Assembly: GCF_015644665.1 (NCBI RefSeq)
Contig: NZ_JADOBQ010000001.1
Coordinates: 868,001-932,000, forward strand
DNA length: 64,000 bases
Direction: 5' to 3'
DNA from: Roseobacter sp. MH60115
GTDB lineage: Bacteria; Pseudomonadota; Alphaproteobacteria; Rhodobacterales; Rhodobacteraceae
Positions 52,137 to 60,099 of the stretch are shown here, piece by piece (position 1 is the first letter of the stretch; each line of letters opens with the position of its first letter). The position numbers were made by a program, and so were the translations under genes. Below the pieces are notes generated by a model, which was not told the DNA's origin, did no database searches, and saw nothing but the letters and a program-made list of their open reading frames with translations.

Positions 52137-53336
52137 CTAGTGCCGGTGCAAATCCCTTGGGGCGTCATGCAACTGAATGGCGAAAAGCACCGACACAAGT
52201 CCAGCCGCTGAGGCCGCCAGCATCAGGATCAAGAGGATCAGCGCCGGTTCTTCGGCGGGTAAGGCGCGCCCGGTGACCGTGGCCAGCACTGCGCCTCCCG
52301 CTACGACCAGGGCACCGTTCAAACCTGCAGCACTGCCGGCAAGGTTTGGCCGCACGGACATGGCTGACGCATTGCTGCTCGGCATTGTAATACCGTTGCC
52401 GAGCCCGACGAAAATCGTGCTGCCAAAGAAGAAAAGGGGTGATGTGACGCCCGCAAGGGTGACGACAATACCCGCCGAGAGACCCAGGCACGCGATGAGC
52501 CTTCCAGCCATCATCATGCTGGTTGGCGCGTATTTCGGTGCCAGGCGGCCCGCGATGAAGCTGCCCAGTATGAATCCGACTGTAATTGTCCCGATGAAAA
52601 CCCCCAGCTCGGCGGTGGTCACGCCAAACTGCGCAAAGGCAACCAAGGGGGCACCGGTCAGAAAAATGTAGAACGCGCCGGTGGAGAAGGCGCTGCACAA
52701 GGAAAACGCCCAGAAGAGCGGTTCTTTCAGCAGATCGCGCATGCTCTCGGCACGTCCAGCATTGGCGTTCGCCCTGACGGGTTTTGTCTCTCCCAGATCT
52801 ATCCAGCAGATTGCAAAGAGGCCGACACCTGAGACCGCATAGAAATAGAAGTTTGCGCGCCATCCATAGGCCGTATCCAGAACACCACCGAGCATTGGGC
52901 CAAGCATCGGACCGATGGCCATCGCCATGCTGATGTATCCGATCAGACCTGCCGCCCTCCGCTCGCACGTGATGTCCCGGACAATGGCCAGTGACAGCGC
53001 ATAACCGGTGATTATTCCGCCTTGCAGCATCCTGAAAGCCAGGAATGTCCAAATATCCGAGGCAGTGGCACAGACGACCGATGCTCCGGTGAACACCAGC
53101 AGGGAGGCAAGAAGAACGGGACGTCGGCCAATGCGGTCTGACAGCGGCCCGGCAACAAGCTGGATGACAGCGGTGAGGGCGAGATAGCCCGCGACGGCAA
53201 GACTAACGATTGCATAGGGCGCGTCGAAATCGGCGGCGATGCTCGCCAGCGATGGCAGGAACATGTTCAGCGACAACGTGGAGAACGCCGTCAGCAGGAT
53301 CAGCGTCACAAGGGCAGGAGGCGTTCGGGCTTTCAT
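52137..53336 (-). CDS. Bcr/CflA-type MFS drug exporter
   Basis: A 399-residue major facilitator with 12 transmembrane helices of the drug:H+ antiporter-1 type (Bcr/CflA). Motif A is GPLSDRIGRRPVLLASLLVF near residue 55, and motif C-like IGPMLGPMLGGVL lies in helix 5. The ATG at 53336 follows a 5' leader that encodes a 17-residue peptide and a strong intrinsic terminator. Expression is therefore probably attenuated and induced by ribosome stalling. Bcr/CflA proteins export chloramphenicol, florfenicol, bicyclomycin and sulfonamides; which drug applies is unknown. Confidence 0.88.
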   Translation of the reverse strand: MKARTPPALVTLILLTAFSTLSLNMFLPSLASIAADFDAPYAIVSLAVAGYLALTAVIQLVAGPLSDRIGRRPVLLASLLVFTGASVVCATASDIWTFLAFRMLQGGIITGYALSLAIVRDITCERRAAGLIGYISMAMAIGPMLGPMLGGVLDTAYGWRANFYFYAVSGVGLFAICWIDLGETKPVRANANAGRAESMRDLLKEPLFWAFSLCSAFSTGAFYIFLTGAPLVAFAQFGVTTAELGVFIGTITVGFILGSFIAGRLAPKYAPTSMMMAGRLIACLGLSAGIVVTLAGVTSPLFFFGSTIFVGLGNGITMPSSNASAMSVRPNLAGSAAGLNGALVVAGGAVLATVTGRALPAEEPALILLILMLAASAAGLVSVLFAIQLHDAPRDLHRH

Positions 53337-53358
53337 CACGTCTCTGTTTTTCTTTCTT

Positions 53359-53391
53359 AAAAAAAAAAAACCCCCGAACTTGGTTCGGGGG
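53359..53391 (-). terminator. Intrinsic terminator in the exporter leader (attenuator)
   Basis: On the minus strand a 9-bp stem (CCCCCGAAC with GTTCGGGGG, 53371-53391) with a 3-base loop is followed by twelve U residues (53370-53359). It lies between the leader peptide and the exporter start, so it ends transcription before the exporter unless it is disrupted. Confidence 0.85.
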
Positions 53392-53416
53392 CGCATGGAC
53401 ATAGATACGGAAACCG

Positions 53417-53470
53417 TTATCGGACCATGCACCTTTCGGATACGACTACGACGATGTTCTTCGGTTTCAT
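53417..53470 (-). CDS. 17-residue leader peptide of the exporter attenuator
   Basis: The short frame encodes MKPKNIVVVVSERCMVR. AAGGAG stands 9 bases before its ATG at 53470, the strongest ribosome-binding site of this region, although the peptide is tiny. It ends 26 bases before the terminator hairpin. The arrangement is that of leader peptides that let a drug-stalled ribosome prevent termination. The region around codons 13-15 can pair with the stretch 53391-53398 next to the hairpin. This is recognised from architecture, not homology. Confidence 0.75.
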   Translation of the reverse strand: MKPKNIVVVVSERCMVR

Positions 53471-53492
53471 TAAAGCGTCTCCTTCTTAGGTC

Positions 53493-53521
53493 ACGCTAGT
53501 GGGGTGGTTGTCGTTTGGCAA
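53493..53521 (-). promoter_or_regulatory. Candidate promoter of the exporter leader
   Basis: On the minus strand TTGCCA (53521-53516) and TAGCGT (53498-53493) are separated by 17 bases. Transcription would start about 15 bases before the leader peptide start. The -10 is weak. Confidence 0.45.
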
Positions 53522-53718
53522 TGGACGCTTTGGCGAATTTCAGACCGGGACAAACGACCCCGTTGACCTTGTGACGCCGTGCGGTTCAAGGGCATCAGCC
53601 CAAGCTTGCTGCGATGCAAGAAGCGCTGTCGGCGATTTTTCTCGCCGCGACGCAGTCTCTCCGACACAGGGTTTCGCACTGCGCGAGGTCGTCCAATTCT
53701 GGAATGGACGTATGGAAA
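53522..53718. other. Gap between exporter leader and fasciclin terminator
   Basis: The interval has a local CGGCGA/TCGCCG hairpin but no recognisable gene. Overlapping short frames on both strands have atypical composition. Confidence 0.4.
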
Positions 53719-53752
53719 GTGGAGAGAAAGAGGCAGCCTCTCTTCTCTCCAC
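53719..53752 (-). terminator. Probable terminator of the fasciclin gene
   Basis: The strands GTGGAGAGAAAGAGG (53719-53733) and CCTCTCTTCTCTCCAC (53737-53752) form a 15-bp stem with one bulged C and the loop CAG. It starts 14 bases after the fasciclin stop. On the minus strand it is followed by a short run of three U. Confidence 0.65.
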
Positions 53753-53766
53753 GGCGACGACACCAC

Positions 53767-54318
53767 TTACTTGGGCAGCAGCACTGTATCGACAACGTGT
53801 ATCACGCCATTCGATTGGTTTACGTCCGCAATGGTCACACGCCCGGCGTTGCCGCTCTCGTCATAAATGTAAAGCGCGCCCGATTTGACCTGGGCTGACA
53901 GCGCATCGCCGGACAGGGTTTCCAAATGGAAGAAGCCGTCAGCGCTGTTGCGGGACTTGGCCATGAGTTCGGTCCCCGAGAGCTTGCCTGCGATCACATG
54001 GGCGGTGAGCACTTTTGTGAGCGTGCCTTTGTTCTCCGGCTTGAGCAGGGTTTCGACCGTGCCGTCCGGCAGGGCGGCAAAGGCGCTGTTGACCGGTGCG
54101 AAGACGGTGAACGGACCGTCACCCATCAGCGCGTCAACCAGGCCAGCAGCCTGCACTGCTGCAACAAGGGTTGTGTGATCGGCGGAGTTCACCGCGTTTT
54201 CGACGATGTTCTTGTCGGCAAACATGGGTGCGCCACCCACGTCCGGGTTGGCCGCGAATGCCACGCCGCCCAGCAGGAGGGCTGCGATTGTCGAAGAGAA
54301 TTGAAGTGTGCGGATCAT
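53767..54318 (-). CDS. Secreted fasciclin (FAS1) domain protein
   Basis: A 183-residue exported protein with a signal peptide (residues 1-22, ending AAFA-like GVAFA). One FAS1 domain follows. Its hallmarks are GPFTVFAPVNSAFAALP (H1 box) and the ending NGVIHVVDTVLLP (H2 box). FAS1 proteins act outside the cytoplasm in adhesion or in envelope stress. ATG 54318 has AAGGAA upstream. Its minus-strand promoter TGAAACT-N16-CGTC matches two others in this region, so it is assigned to the ECF sigma factor encoded at 56674. Confidence 0.9.
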   Translation of the reverse strand: MIRTLQFSSTIAALLLGGVAFAANPDVGGAPMFADKNIVENAVNSADHTTLVAAVQAAGLVDALMGDGPFTVFAPVNSAFAALPDGTVETLLKPENKGTLTKVLTAHVIAGKLSGTELMAKSRNSADGFFHLETLSGDALSAQVKSGALYIYDESGNAGRVTIADVNQSNGVIHVVDTVLLPK

Positions 54319-54371
54319 TTGAGTTCCTTTCATGTCCGAGGTCATCCCGTTTTCGATGGGACTGTCCGAAA

Positions 54372-54398
54372 GACGAGGTGCAGTGCGGGAAAGTTTCA
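54372..54398 (-). promoter_or_regulatory. Candidate ECF promoter of the fasciclin gene
   Basis: On the minus strand TGAAAC (54398-54393) and CGTC (54375-54372) are 17 bases apart. It lies 54 bases before the fasciclin start. Element and spacing equal those of the promoters at 54420 and 58303. Confidence 0.7.
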
Positions 54399-54419
54399 AA
54401 ATTCTACTGACCAGGCGAT

Positions 54420-54446
54420 TGAAACTCTTTGGCGCACGGCCCCGTA
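54420..54446 (+). promoter_or_regulatory. Candidate ECF promoter of the cytochrome b/molybdoenzyme operon
   Basis: TGAAAC (54420-54425) and CGTA (54443-54446) are separated by 17 bases. It lies 35 bases before the cytochrome gene start and is divergent from the fasciclin promoter 21 bases away. Confidence 0.7.
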
Positions 54447-54480
54447 GACTTGAGACGAAACATCAGGATCGGCGAAAGAT

Positions 54481-55194
54481 ATGCGCAGGGCACATTCGAA
54501 CAGACGGCTGATTAAACGGCATACTTTGGCAACTCGGCTGGCGCATTGGGGCTGGGCGGTGTCGCTTCTCTTCCTTCTCGGCTCCGGTTTGCAGATTTTC
54601 AACGCGCACCCGGTGCTCTACATCGGTGATCAGTCGGGCTTTGGATTTGACAACGCCATTCTGTCGCTTGGTGGAGGCGGGCCTGCTTGGCCCGCGTGGG
54701 CGACGATCCCCAGCGGCGTCGACCTTGCCACCGGGCGGATCGTTCATTTCTTTTTCGCCTGGATCCTGGTGTTTGTGCTGCTGCTGTGGCTGCTGGGCGC
54801 GCTGGTGTCGGGGCACCTGTGGCGCAACCTGCGTTTGACAGCGCAGGACCTGCGCAGTCTGGGGGCTGACATCCGCAGCCACGCGCGGTTCCAGTTTCCG
54901 CATCGGCGCACCTACGGGCCGCTGCAAAAGCTGAGCTATGCAGCAGTGCTTTTTATTCTGTTTCCAATGGTCATAGCATCGGGGCTGGCGATGTCGCCGG
55001 GGATGAATGCCGCAGCGCCGTGGCTGCCCGAGGTTCTCGGAGGCCGCCAGACCGCGCGCACGCTGCATTTCTGCGTCGCCGCCGCGCTGGCAGGCTTTGT
55101 TGTCCTGCACATCTCGATGGTCCTTCTGGCGGCACCTCTGAACCAGATGCGCGCAATGCTGACGGGGTGGTACCGCGTCGATGAAGGAGAGTGA
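54481..55194 (+). CDS. Cytochrome b561-type membrane subunit for the molybdoenzyme
   Basis: A 237-residue di-haem cytochrome b-like protein with four main hydrophobic helices. Histidines in HTLATRLAHWGWAV, GRIVHFFFAW, RTLHFCVAAAL and VVLHISMVLL suit transmembrane haem ligation. It resembles the cytochrome b subunits of nickel-iron hydrogenases and thiosulfate reductases. The stop is 1 base before the molybdoenzyme start, so the pair probably forms a membrane-anchored reductase, analogous to MsrQ with MsrP, although this is not MsrQ itself. Confidence 0.85.
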   Translation: MRRAHSNRRLIKRHTLATRLAHWGWAVSLLFLLGSGLQIFNAHPVLYIGDQSGFGFDNAILSLGGGGPAWPAWATIPSGVDLATGRIVHFFFAWILVFVLLLWLLGALVSGHLWRNLRLTAQDLRSLGADIRSHARFQFPHRRTYGPLQKLSYAAVLFILFPMVIASGLAMSPGMNAAAPWLPEVLGGRQTARTLHFCVAAALAGFVVLHISMVLLAAPLNQMRAMLTGWYRVDEGE

Positions 55195-55195
55195 G

Positions 55196-55987
55196 ATGTA
55201 TGAACGACGGATCACCCGCCGAACCGCCCTGCGCCTCGGTGGGGCGGGGCTGGCCACGGCAACGCTGGGTGGGTGTAAGGCGTTTGACCGGCTTGCGGAC
55301 CCTGCAAACCCGCTGCGCCGCTATATGGAGCGTGCCAATCGCCTGACGATGGCGGCACAGCGCGGCCTGCTGGATCGGGACGCCCTGGCGCAAGAGTTCC
55401 AGTGGTTCGACATCCGGCAACCGCAGCGCCCGAACGGCGTGACCAACCCACAGGACGCGGAGTATGTCACGCATGTGGCCAGCGGTTTCAGCGACTATCG
55501 GCTTTCGGTGTCGGGTCTGGTGCAAAGACCTCAGATCCTCTCACTGGCGGAGCTTCAGTCGATGCCGACCCGCCGCCAGATCACCCGGCATGATTGTGTC
55601 GAGGGCTGGAGCTGCATCGCGCAATGGACAGGCGTGCCGCTCTCGACGGTGCTGGAACGGGCCGGGTTGCGTCCAGGTGCAAGGTTCGTTCTGCTGCGCT
55701 GCTTCGATACAATCGAGCGCAGCCTGTCGGGCGGGATCAAATACTACGAAACGATCGACATGGTGGATGCGATGCACCCGCAGACCATCCTCGCCTTTGG
55801 CATGAACGGATCGGCGCTTCCTGTCCCAAACGGTGCGCCGCTACGTCTGCGCGTGGAGCGGCAGCTGGGCTACAAGATGGCAAAGTACATTCGCGCCATC
55901 GAGGTTGTGGACAGCTTTTCCGGTGTCGGTCGCGGGCGCGGGGGGTATTGGGAGGACCGGGGCTATGAATGGTACGCCGGTATCTGA
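55196..55987 (+). CDS. Periplasmic sulfite oxidase-family molybdoenzyme (MsrP/YedY-like)
   Basis: A 263-residue protein with a twin-arginine signal (TRRTALRLGGAG). The molybdenum-ligating Cys is C134 in RHDCVEGWSCIAQWTGVPL. MsrP-type enzymes reduce methionine sulfoxide in periplasmic proteins after oxidative damage. The preceding cytochrome would donate electrons. AAGGAGA precedes the ATG. Placement under an ECF-type promoter fits an envelope-repair role. Specific substrate not proven, and other sulfite oxidase-fold enzymes are possible. Confidence 0.88.
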   Translation: MYERRITRRTALRLGGAGLATATLGGCKAFDRLADPANPLRRYMERANRLTMAAQRGLLDRDALAQEFQWFDIRQPQRPNGVTNPQDAEYVTHVASGFSDYRLSVSGLVQRPQILSLAELQSMPTRRQITRHDCVEGWSCIAQWTGVPLSTVLERAGLRPGARFVLLRCFDTIERSLSGGIKYYETIDMVDAMHPQTILAFGMNGSALPVPNGAPLRLRVERQLGYKMAKYIRAIEVVDSFSGVGRGRGGYWEDRGYEWYAGI

Positions 55988-56085
55988 AAATCACCGTGAC
56001 GCCACGTCATCCGCAACCATCGGGTCCCGCGTCCCGTCGTGTCATGGTGACACGGATGCAGCCCGCGGGGCGATAACGCAGGACG

Positions 56086-56625
56086 ATGAAACGCATATTG
56101 CAGATACTAGCCTTCTGGCGGGCCCGTGGTGATCGGGCGGCACCGGCGCTTCGGCGCGAGGATCTGTGCATGCTTGCGCCTTTGTCGGAGATGCTGGATG
56201 AGCGTCGGCCTGAACAGGGGCTGCTTGATGACATCGAGGCAGAGATCGATGCCTGCGGGCCTGCCGCGGCTCTCGGTGCACCCAGAGGATTTGGCGCGCG
56301 TGCGTTACTGCTATGCTTTGTGCTGGGGGCCGGAATATCGGCGTCGATTCTCGCAGGACATGCTGCGATGACCGGGCCGACACATCAGATCGCGGTCCGC
56401 CCGGCACTGAAACAGAGTTGGTTGCCATTGGGGGCTGTGTCACTGGAAGGCAAAACGCTGCGCCGTTTCGTGGCGGCAAAGTGCCAGGAGCATTCGCATC
56501 TGGTGATCGATCTAAGTGGTTATGATGCATCTAAAAATTCCGAACCCTTCGCTGCGGATGGCGCCATTCTCGACAGCTTGCTGATGGCGCCTGACGAAAA
56601 AATTCTGATGACGTGCAACTTTTGA
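56086..56625 (+). CDS. Membrane protein with anti-sigma-like motif, upstream of the ECF sigma gene
   Basis: A 179-residue protein of unknown family. Residues 25-56 (EDLCMLAPLSEMLDE, then LLDDIEAEIDA) align without gaps to residues in the cupin protein at 57270, with the LAPL block and ten identities in the following 23 positions. One hydrophobic helix (GARALLLCFVLGAGISASILAG) lies near residues 69-90. A C-terminal domain of about 85 residues should be periplasmic. The pattern, a sigma-binding cytoplasmic helix and a single membrane span, fits a membrane anti-sigma factor. It lies 48 bases ahead of the sigma gene. Confidence 0.6.
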   Translation: MKRILQILAFWRARGDRAAPALRREDLCMLAPLSEMLDERRPEQGLLDDIEAEIDACGPAAALGAPRGFGARALLLCFVLGAGISASILAGHAAMTGPTHQIAVRPALKQSWLPLGAVSLEGKTLRRFVAAKCQEHSHLVIDLSGYDASKNSEPFAADGAILDSLLMAPDEKILMTCNF

Positions 56626-56673
56626 GGCGCGACACCCGTCCTTGCTAGATGCCAAGTGAGGGGAGAGACTGAC

Positions 56674-57273
56674 GTGGGAGTAACCAAGCTGGTGCCCGCA
56701 CCTGAAGCAGAGAAACGCAAGGCCAGGACCATGGCAGCAACAGAGCAGTGCCGACAATTGGCCCAATTGCTTGCCGCATGCGCCGAGGGCGACCGGGCGG
56801 CATTTCGCCGGTTCTATGATTTGAGCGCGCGCTACGTTTTTGGCGTGGTGATGTCGATCATGCGGGACCAGGATCTGGCCAAGGAGGTGGCTCAAGAGGC
56901 GTTTGTCCGAATGTGGAAGCGGGCACATCAATATCATCCGCAGAGCGGGAACCCCTTGTCGTGGATCGGCACCATCGCCCGCAACTGCGCCATTGACCGG
57001 CTGCGCTCGGAACGCACGCGCGGTTTTGTGGAGTTTACCGACGACGTGCCGGAGCTTTCGGACCAAACCGACCCGGCCACCCAGACGATCGACAGCCTGG
57101 TGATCCGGCGACTGATGGCCGATCTGAGGCCCGAGCATCGTAAGGCGCTGATGCTTTGCTATTTTCAGGGCTACACCTACATCGAACTCGCAAGTGTAAT
57201 GAATATCCCCGTCGGAACGGCCAAGAGCTGGGTCAGGCGCGGGCTGGCAGCCTTACGCGAGGCAATGAAATGA
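56674..57273 (+). CDS. ECF sigma-70 factor
   Basis: A 199-residue extracytoplasmic-function sigma factor. Region 2 is about residues 40-110 (FRRFYDLSARYVFGVVMSI, QEAFVRMWKRA, WIGTIARNCAIDRLRSERTRG in part) and region 4 is about 145-195 (LMLCYFQGYTYIELASVMN, PVGTAKSWVRRGLAALREAM). The GTG at 56674 is preferred because GGGGAGAG lies 8 bases before; another GTG at 56656 is in frame. The anti-sigma-like cupin gene overlaps its stop (ATGA). It is the likely reader of the TGAAACT-N16-CGT promoters in this region. Confidence 0.92.
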   Translation: MGVTKLVPAPEAEKRKARTMAATEQCRQLAQLLAACAEGDRAAFRRFYDLSARYVFGVVMSIMRDQDLAKEVAQEAFVRMWKRAHQYHPQSGNPLSWIGTIARNCAIDRLRSERTRGFVEFTDDVPELSDQTDPATQTIDSLVIRRLMADLRPEHRKALMLCYFQGYTYIELASVMNIPVGTAKSWVRRGLAALREAMK

Positions 57274-57788
57274 CACAGGATACCCAAAAAGTAATGCGTT
57301 CACTGGACAAGCTGGTTAGCAATCTCAACACCATCCCCGCCATTCCGGGCACCATGCCCCAACTGGGGAAGGACGAAGACGATCTGCTCGTTGGGCTGGC
57401 TCCTTTGGCGCAATCGCTGCCCGAGGTCGATCCACCCGAAGACCTGTTGGCGGCGATTGAGCAGGAGCTTGACGCCGCGCCGGATCAGCCGACGCGGGTG
57501 CAACGCGCCGATGACGGCACGTGGGAACAGCGGTCCGAGCGGGTCTGGAAGAAGGTGCTGACCCTCGATCCGGGGACCGGTCGGACGATGTACCTGCTGC
57601 GCTGTCTGCCGGGGGCGCGGATCAAGGCGCATGTGCATGACCGCTCTGAGCATCTGTTTATCATCGAGGGTGAGTTCTGGATGAACGGCAAACTATATAC
57701 CGCGGGGGATGCACAATGCTCCCTGCCGGGCACGGAACACCATGAGATCACGATGCCGAACGGCTGTCTCGTCCTGGTCTGCGCCTAG
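57270..57788 (+). CDS. Cupin-domain anti-sigma-like protein (ChrR-related)
   Basis: A 172-residue cytoplasmic protein. Residues 38-70 carry the helical motif shared with the protein at 56086 (DDLLVGLAPLAQSL, EDLLAAIEQELDA). Residues about 85-170 form a cupin with AHVHDRSEHLFIIEGEF and EHHEI, which resembles the C-terminal domain of ChrR. The zinc-binding HxxxCxxC N-terminus of ChrR is absent. It overlaps the sigma stop, so it is translationally coupled, and a partner role for the sigma factor is likely. Confidence 0.75.
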   Translation: MTQDTQKVMRSLDKLVSNLNTIPAIPGTMPQLGKDEDDLLVGLAPLAQSLPEVDPPEDLLAAIEQELDAAPDQPTRVQRADDGTWEQRSERVWKKVLTLDPGTGRTMYLLRCLPGARIKAHVHDRSEHLFIIEGEFWMNGKLYTAGDAQCSLPGTEHHEITMPNGCLVLVCA

Positions 57789-58231
57789 GTCAGGAATATC
57801 CAATGCAAAAAGAGACTGGCCGAGAGCCATGGCCCAAAGGCCAGCCTCCGACATCTCGTCACCAAGGCATAAACAAGTGCTGAGATCGCGGCAAAGGCGA
57901 TGAGGCCGGGCAAGGCCGCCAGACCCGTCCAGGCCCCGGCGGCGCCCAAGAGCTTGGCATCGCCGAGGCCCAGCCCGTCCTGGCCGGTACGCTGAAAATA
58001 GAGCGCGCCGATGCCTGCAAAAAGGATGTAGCCGACCGCGGCCCCCGCCATCTGTGCGGCGGGCCATCCGTCTGCCCTCCATGCAGCCAGGCCCAACCCG
58101 GAGAGCGCGAGCAGGGCGTTTGCCGGGTCAGGAATCCGCAGATGCTTGAGATCCCAGACACTGATCCAGATCAGCAGGGAGGCGAGCCAGAGGCTGGCCC
58201 AGATGTGGAGTATTTCGGGCGTAAAATGCAC
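57785..58231 (-). CDS. A24 family prepilin peptidase
   Basis: A 148-residue polytopic protein (about four helices). The two catalytic aspartates are in WDLKHLRIPD and GLGDAKLLG (GxGD motif). It lacks the N-methyltransferase and zinc domain of large prepilin peptidases (TadV/CpaA size). It would cleave the leader of the pseudopilins encoded at 60377-61707. Convergent with the cupin gene with a 4-base overlap. Confidence 0.85.
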   Translation of the reverse strand: MHFTPEILHIWASLWLASLLIWISVWDLKHLRIPDPANALLALSGLGLAAWRADGWPAAQMAGAAVGYILFAGIGALYFQRTGQDGLGLGDAKLLGAAGAWTGLAALPGLIAFAAISALVYALVTRCRRLAFGPWLSASLFLHWIFLT

Positions 58232-58302
58232 TTGGTTTCCCCTGTGATTTCAAGGTGCTGTACCAAGTAGTACGGGTGGTCTGGCGGAATTGTTGCAGCG
58301 GC

Positions 58303-58329
58303 TGAAACTTAATCTGAAGCCCCCCCGTT
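58303..58329 (+). promoter_or_regulatory. Candidate ECF promoter of the DUF4331 operon
   Basis: TGAAAC (58303-58308) is followed after 17 bases by CGTT (58326-58329), as in the promoters at 54372 and 54420. It lies 138 bases before the DUF4331 start in the divergent region. Confidence 0.65.
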
Positions 58330-58466
58330 TTAGTGAATACAGCTTGATCAATCCCGCAGCGGAGACCCGCGACCGGATCAAACCGCTGTCGCGCAGAGCC
58401 AGGGCAAGAGATCCGTCTTTTGCCAACGGAGACGCTTTGCGTGCAACAAGAACGTGAGGAAAAGAG

Positions 58467-60074
58467 ATGACGACCAAACGACCCCTTGCCATGAGCAGTC
58501 TGCTCGCCGCTGCCATCATGGCCGCCGCAGCGCCCGTTGGTGCCTCGTCGCACCGCGAAGCACCGGCCATCACCGAGCATCCCAAAGTGGACGGCACCGA
58601 CTTCTATGTCTTTCGCAGCTATGAACCGGGCCGCGAGGACTATGTGACCTTCCTGGCCAACTACCAGCCGCTGCAGGTCAACTACGGTGGCCCGAGCTAC
58701 TACACGATGGACGCAGACGCGCTTTACGAGATCCACATCGACAACGATGGCGACGCGATCGAAGACCTGACCTTCCAGTTCGAGTTCGACAACCAGCTGG
58801 CCAATGGCGGCGCGGGCATTGGCCTTGACATCGGTGGGGAACAGGTGGCCATTCCGCTCAAGATCGCGGGGATGATCCTGCCGAACGACCAATCGCTGCT
58901 GAACGAATCCGAAAGCTACGGCATCACGCTGGTGGAAGGTGACCGGCGCAGCGGCACGCGCAGTACCGTGACCCGTGCAGGCTCGGCCAATGCGACTTTC
59001 GTCAAGCCGCTGGATCACATTGGGGTCAAAACGCTGCCGGACTACGATGGCTATGCGGACCAGTTCATCTATGACATTGATGTCCCGGGCTGCGCCACCC
59101 CCGGGCGGGTGTTTGTCGGGCAGCGCTCCGACGCCTTTGCCTTGAACCTCGGCGAGATTTTCGACCTGATCAACCTCGTGCCCATTGAAGGCGACAGCGC
59201 GCCCGGCGCTGGCGACGGTGGCGGCCAGGACGGCGGCATCACGCAGAGCCGCGACAACGATGACGTCTTTGGCAAGGTCAATGTCTCGACCATTGCGCTG
59301 GAAATGCCGATCTCCTGCCTGACGTCTGGCGATGAAACCGTGATTGGCGGCTGGACCACCTCCAGCCTTGCGCAGGCCGAGCTTGAAGATGCCACCCCGG
59401 GATACGAAGACACATCAGTAATCGGCGGTGCTTGGGTGCAGCAATCGCGCATTTCAACCCCGCTGGTGAACGAAGTGGTGATCGGCATTCCTGACAAGGA
59501 CCGTTTCAACGGGTCCGAGCCCATCGATGACGTCGATCTCGCAACCTATGTGACGAACCCGTCGTTTCCGGCACTGGTTGACCTGCTGTTCCGTACGCCT
59601 CTGGGTGCACCTGGGAACATCGCGCCGTCGAACTTCCCCAGGCAGGATCTCGTGACCACCTTCCTGACCGGCTTTCCTGGCCTCAACCAGCCCGCAAATG
59701 TGCAACAGGCCGAAATGCTACGGCTGAACACCGCCATCCCCCCCACACCGCGTGCCGATCAGCACACCTTTGGCGTCGTCGGCGAGGACCTGGCGGGCTT
59801 CCCGAACGGGCGCCGCCCGGGGGATGACATCATCGACGTCACGCTGCGTGTGGCCATGGGGGCGCTGTGTCACCCGGTGCCGCTTGGCGCGGAACTCGGT
59901 GTGGATGGCGCTGTGGACGGAGAGGCCAGCGATCTGATCAACCTCGGTCTTTGCGCCCCAGGGGACGCACCGGTCGGGACAGAGGCGTTCACGGACGGGG
60001 CTCCGATTGCCGCGACCGAGCTGCAGAACCGCTTCCCGTATCTGAATTCACCCATCCCCGGCTCGCCGAATTGA
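58467..60074 (+). CDS. Exported DUF4331 protein
   Basis: A 535-residue protein with a signal peptide of about 26 residues (AAAIMAAAAPVGA). The mature N-terminus SSHREAPAITEHPKVDGTD and FYVFRSYEPGREDYV are the DUF4331 signature. A low-complexity Gly/Asp stretch (GAGDGGGQDGG) lies near residue 250. The biochemical role of the family is unknown. GAGGAAAAGAG precedes the ATG. It shares a promoter type with the fasciclin and molybdoenzyme genes, and it lies next to type II secretion genes that could export it. Confidence 0.88.
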   Translation: MTTKRPLAMSSLLAAAIMAAAAPVGASSHREAPAITEHPKVDGTDFYVFRSYEPGREDYVTFLANYQPLQVNYGGPSYYTMDADALYEIHIDNDGDAIEDLTFQFEFDNQLANGGAGIGLDIGGEQVAIPLKIAGMILPNDQSLLNESESYGITLVEGDRRSGTRSTVTRAGSANATFVKPLDHIGVKTLPDYDGYADQFIYDIDVPGCATPGRVFVGQRSDAFALNLGEIFDLINLVPIEGDSAPGAGDGGGQDGGITQSRDNDDVFGKVNVSTIALEMPISCLTSGDETVIGGWTTSSLAQAELEDATPGYEDTSVIGGAWVQQSRISTPLVNEVVIGIPDKDRFNGSEPIDDVDLATYVTNPSFPALVDLLFRTPLGAPGNIAPSNFPRQDLVTTFLTGFPGLNQPANVQQAEMLRLNTAIPPTPRADQHTFGVVGEDLAGFPNGRRPGDDIIDVTLRVAMGALCHPVPLGAELGVDGAVDGEASDLINLGLCAPGDAPVGTEAFTDGAPIAATELQNRFPYLNSPIPGSPN

Positions 60075-60099
60075 TCGGGAATAGGACAGGAGTATCGCT

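Noticed and set aside
53595-53718. Short frames and a CGGCGA/TCGCCG hairpin as a possible small RNA
   Set aside because: No promoter or terminator frames it convincingly.
56074-56130. TGAAAC at the start of the gene at 56086 as a further ECF promoter
   Set aside because: It lies within the coding start and no CGT follows at the fixed distance.
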